Below, piece after piece: positions 62,455-64,000 of a stretch of 64,000 nucleotides of DNA. The notes beneath the pieces are model-generated. The model was given only the letters and a program-made list of their open reading frames with translations, did no database searches and was not told where the DNA came from. Positions within the stretch are counted from its first letter, which is position 1, and each line of letters begins with the position of its first letter. Location of the stretch: assembly GCA_025201375.1 (NCBI GenBank), contig JAIWZP010000023.1, forward strand, positions 186,001-250,000, in the 5' to 3' direction. This stretch comes from Gongronella butleri (taxonomy: Eukaryota > Mucoromycota > Mucoromycetes > Mucorales > Cunninghamellaceae). A program made the translations under genes and the position numbers.

Positions 62455-64000
62455 ATGGGTCTTTGCATATCGTCGGAGGAACGCGAAGACAAGGAACGCA
62501 GCCAGCGTATCGACCGACAGCTCGAAGAAGATAATCGACGACTAAAACGAGAATGCAAAATTCTGCTGCTAGGTAACAATAGGCCCGAGAAAAAAAAAAA
62601 AAGAAAAAACGAATATGCTCGGAAAAGGGGCCTTTTTGGCCATTTTTTTTCTTTGCCGTGCCCCCCTTGCTCACCCCCCCCCTTTTTCTCCCCAATTCAT
62701 TGACCTCCTTTTTTTTTGCAATTGGATCTATCCGTGATGGTTTTATAGGCAGTGGCGAATCCGGCAAATCGACCATTGTCAAGCAGATGAAGATCATTCA
62801 TCAAAATGGCTATACCAAGGATGAGCTGTTTACCTGGCGCATCACCGTCTATAAAAATGTACTCGAATCTGCGCAGAATCTGATCGCCGCGCTACGACGC
62901 TTCGAAATCCCGTTCCAAGACGCAGCCAACGAGGTAAGGATCATCATCGCGAGCTCATCCGAATTTGACTGACACACTCCGCGGTCCCCCCCTCCCCCCC
63001 CCCGACTTTCTTCCCCCCCGCCCGCCCTTCCTCCTCTTTTTTTTATTCTAGGAATACGCGAATTGGCTCATGGATTATAGCATACGCGACGGGCCATTGG
63101 AGCCGTCGTTTGTCGAAGCGATTGAGCATCTCTGGAAGGAAGATGCTGTGCACCGGCTGCTGGATGGCGAGGTGGATGGCTTTTACCTGATGGATTCTGC
63201 ACCCTAGTAAGTTGGCACAATCATATGAAAAAAAGGGGAAAAGGGGGGGGGGCAATTGGGACAGACCAAACACAAAAAAAGAAAAAACAAGGAGATGGAC
63301 TATGGCCAAAGGGCCAATGCCTTTGAAATAAAAAAAAAAAGAGGAGCATAGACATGGAGGAGATACAGGGAGCGTCAAAGGGGACGAGGGGCGGGGGAAG
63401 TCGACGAGGCAAGGCCGGGTGTCAACAGGATGAATCACACAACTCACGATAATTTTCCTCTTAATTTTTGATTTCTCCAGTTTCTTTGAAGAGATCCAGC
63501 GCCTAGGCCGGCCGGATTACATACCAGATGTGCAAGATGTTTTGAGAGCCAGATCCAAGACCACGGGAATCACGGAAACAAGGTTTAGCATGGGGCAACT
63601 TAGCATCCAGTAAGGGGAGACACAAAAAAAGAAAAAAAAAATCCAATCCACCCAACCTTAATTTTGTACCGGATTTTTGTTGCTCACTTTTTTTTATTTG
63701 TCCAAATCAGCATGTTTGATGTGGGTGGCCAGCGATCTGAGCGCAAAAAATGGATCCATTGCTTTGAAGCGGTGACGTCCATCATCTTTTGCGTGGCATT
63801 GAGCGAGTACGACCAGGTGTTGCTCGAGGAAAACAGGCAGAATCGCATGATGGAAAGTCTTGTCCTTTTCGAGTCGGTCATCAACAGCCGATGGTTCTTG
63901 CGCACCTCCATCATTCTCTTCCTTAACAAGACAGACATTTTCCGCGCCAAGCTGCCGCGCGTGCCATTGGACCGCTATTTCCCCGATTATGGCGGTAAGA
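62455..64000 (+). CDS. Heterotrimeric G-protein alpha subunit, 5' part (runs off the window)
   Basis: GTPase switch coupling seven-helix receptors to effectors such as adenylate cyclase or MAP-kinase modules; membrane-attached. Exons: 62455-62572, 62749-62933, 63052-63206, 63481-63609, 63711-63994, then a GT donor and the window ends. About 290 residues are present of an expected 350-360. MGLCISSEE gives Gly2 for myristoylation and Cys4 for palmitoylation. The P-loop GSGESGKST is built across intron 1. Switch I has [11 protein letters not shown] with the catalytic Arg, switch II has [12 protein letters not shown], and the base-binding motif is FLNKTD. The G5 motif and receptor-contact C-terminus lie outside the window. 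The acceptor of exon 4 was set so that CA plus C gives HMFDVGGQ. The fungal G-alpha subgroup cannot be decided with certainty. Confidence 0.95.

Overview
The window looks like nuclear DNA from a fungus, most likely an early-diverging (Mucoromycota-like) lineage. The housekeeping proteins are fungal in character: a soluble family I inorganic pyrophosphatase, a heterotrimeric G-alpha subunit, and a malate synthase ending in the PTS1-like tripeptide ARL. Genes are intron-rich. Introns are short (roughly 50-200 nt) and usually carry long poly-T or poly-A tracts. I placed splice sites by reading frames and by comparing paralogues; no transcript evidence is available.

Layout. 0.2-2.4 kb: an apparently intact Merlin-type (IS1595/ISXO2-related) DNA transposase on the minus strand, followed by a 21-bp tandem repeat and a long CA microsatellite. 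6.2-19.8 kb: two full-length tandem ABCC (MRP-type) transporters, A and B, on the plus strand, with a small C2H2 zinc-finger gene on the minus strand between them. 21.5 kb: a small predicted secreted protein with its own TATA box. 22-40 kb: a segmentally duplicated block, all minus strand, in which an unfamiliar gene family (four or five Cys4 zinc-ribbon modules followed by two HNH-like domains) alternates with ABCC 3' ends. Two family members look intact (30.7-33.4 and 37.0-39.4 kb); at least three more are decayed. 40.4-46.1 kb: a third full-length ABCC gene, C. 48.7-49.7 kb: an intronless plant-type class III peroxidase with a signal peptide whose distal catalytic residues are replaced. 52.5-54.0 kb: a GT49 glycosyltransferase. 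54.7-56.7 kb: malate synthase. 60.1-61.8 kb: inorganic pyrophosphatase. 62.5-64.0 kb: the 5' part of a G-alpha gene that runs off the window.

How it fits together. The right-hand third (52-64 kb) is ordinary core metabolism, glycosylation and signalling. The left two-thirds is an accessory, rearranging region. ABCC genes A, B and C are close paralogues that share a nine-codon first exon and many intron positions. The ABCC 3' end plus its downstream spacer and a zinc-ribbon/HNH gene forms a unit that recurs with a period near 6 kb (tails at about 40.3, 34.3 and 28.2 kb) and decays progressively away from ABCC-C. The strongest candidates for something undescribed are the zinc-ribbon/HNH family with its ABCC-linked amplification, and the peroxidase without distal Arg and His.
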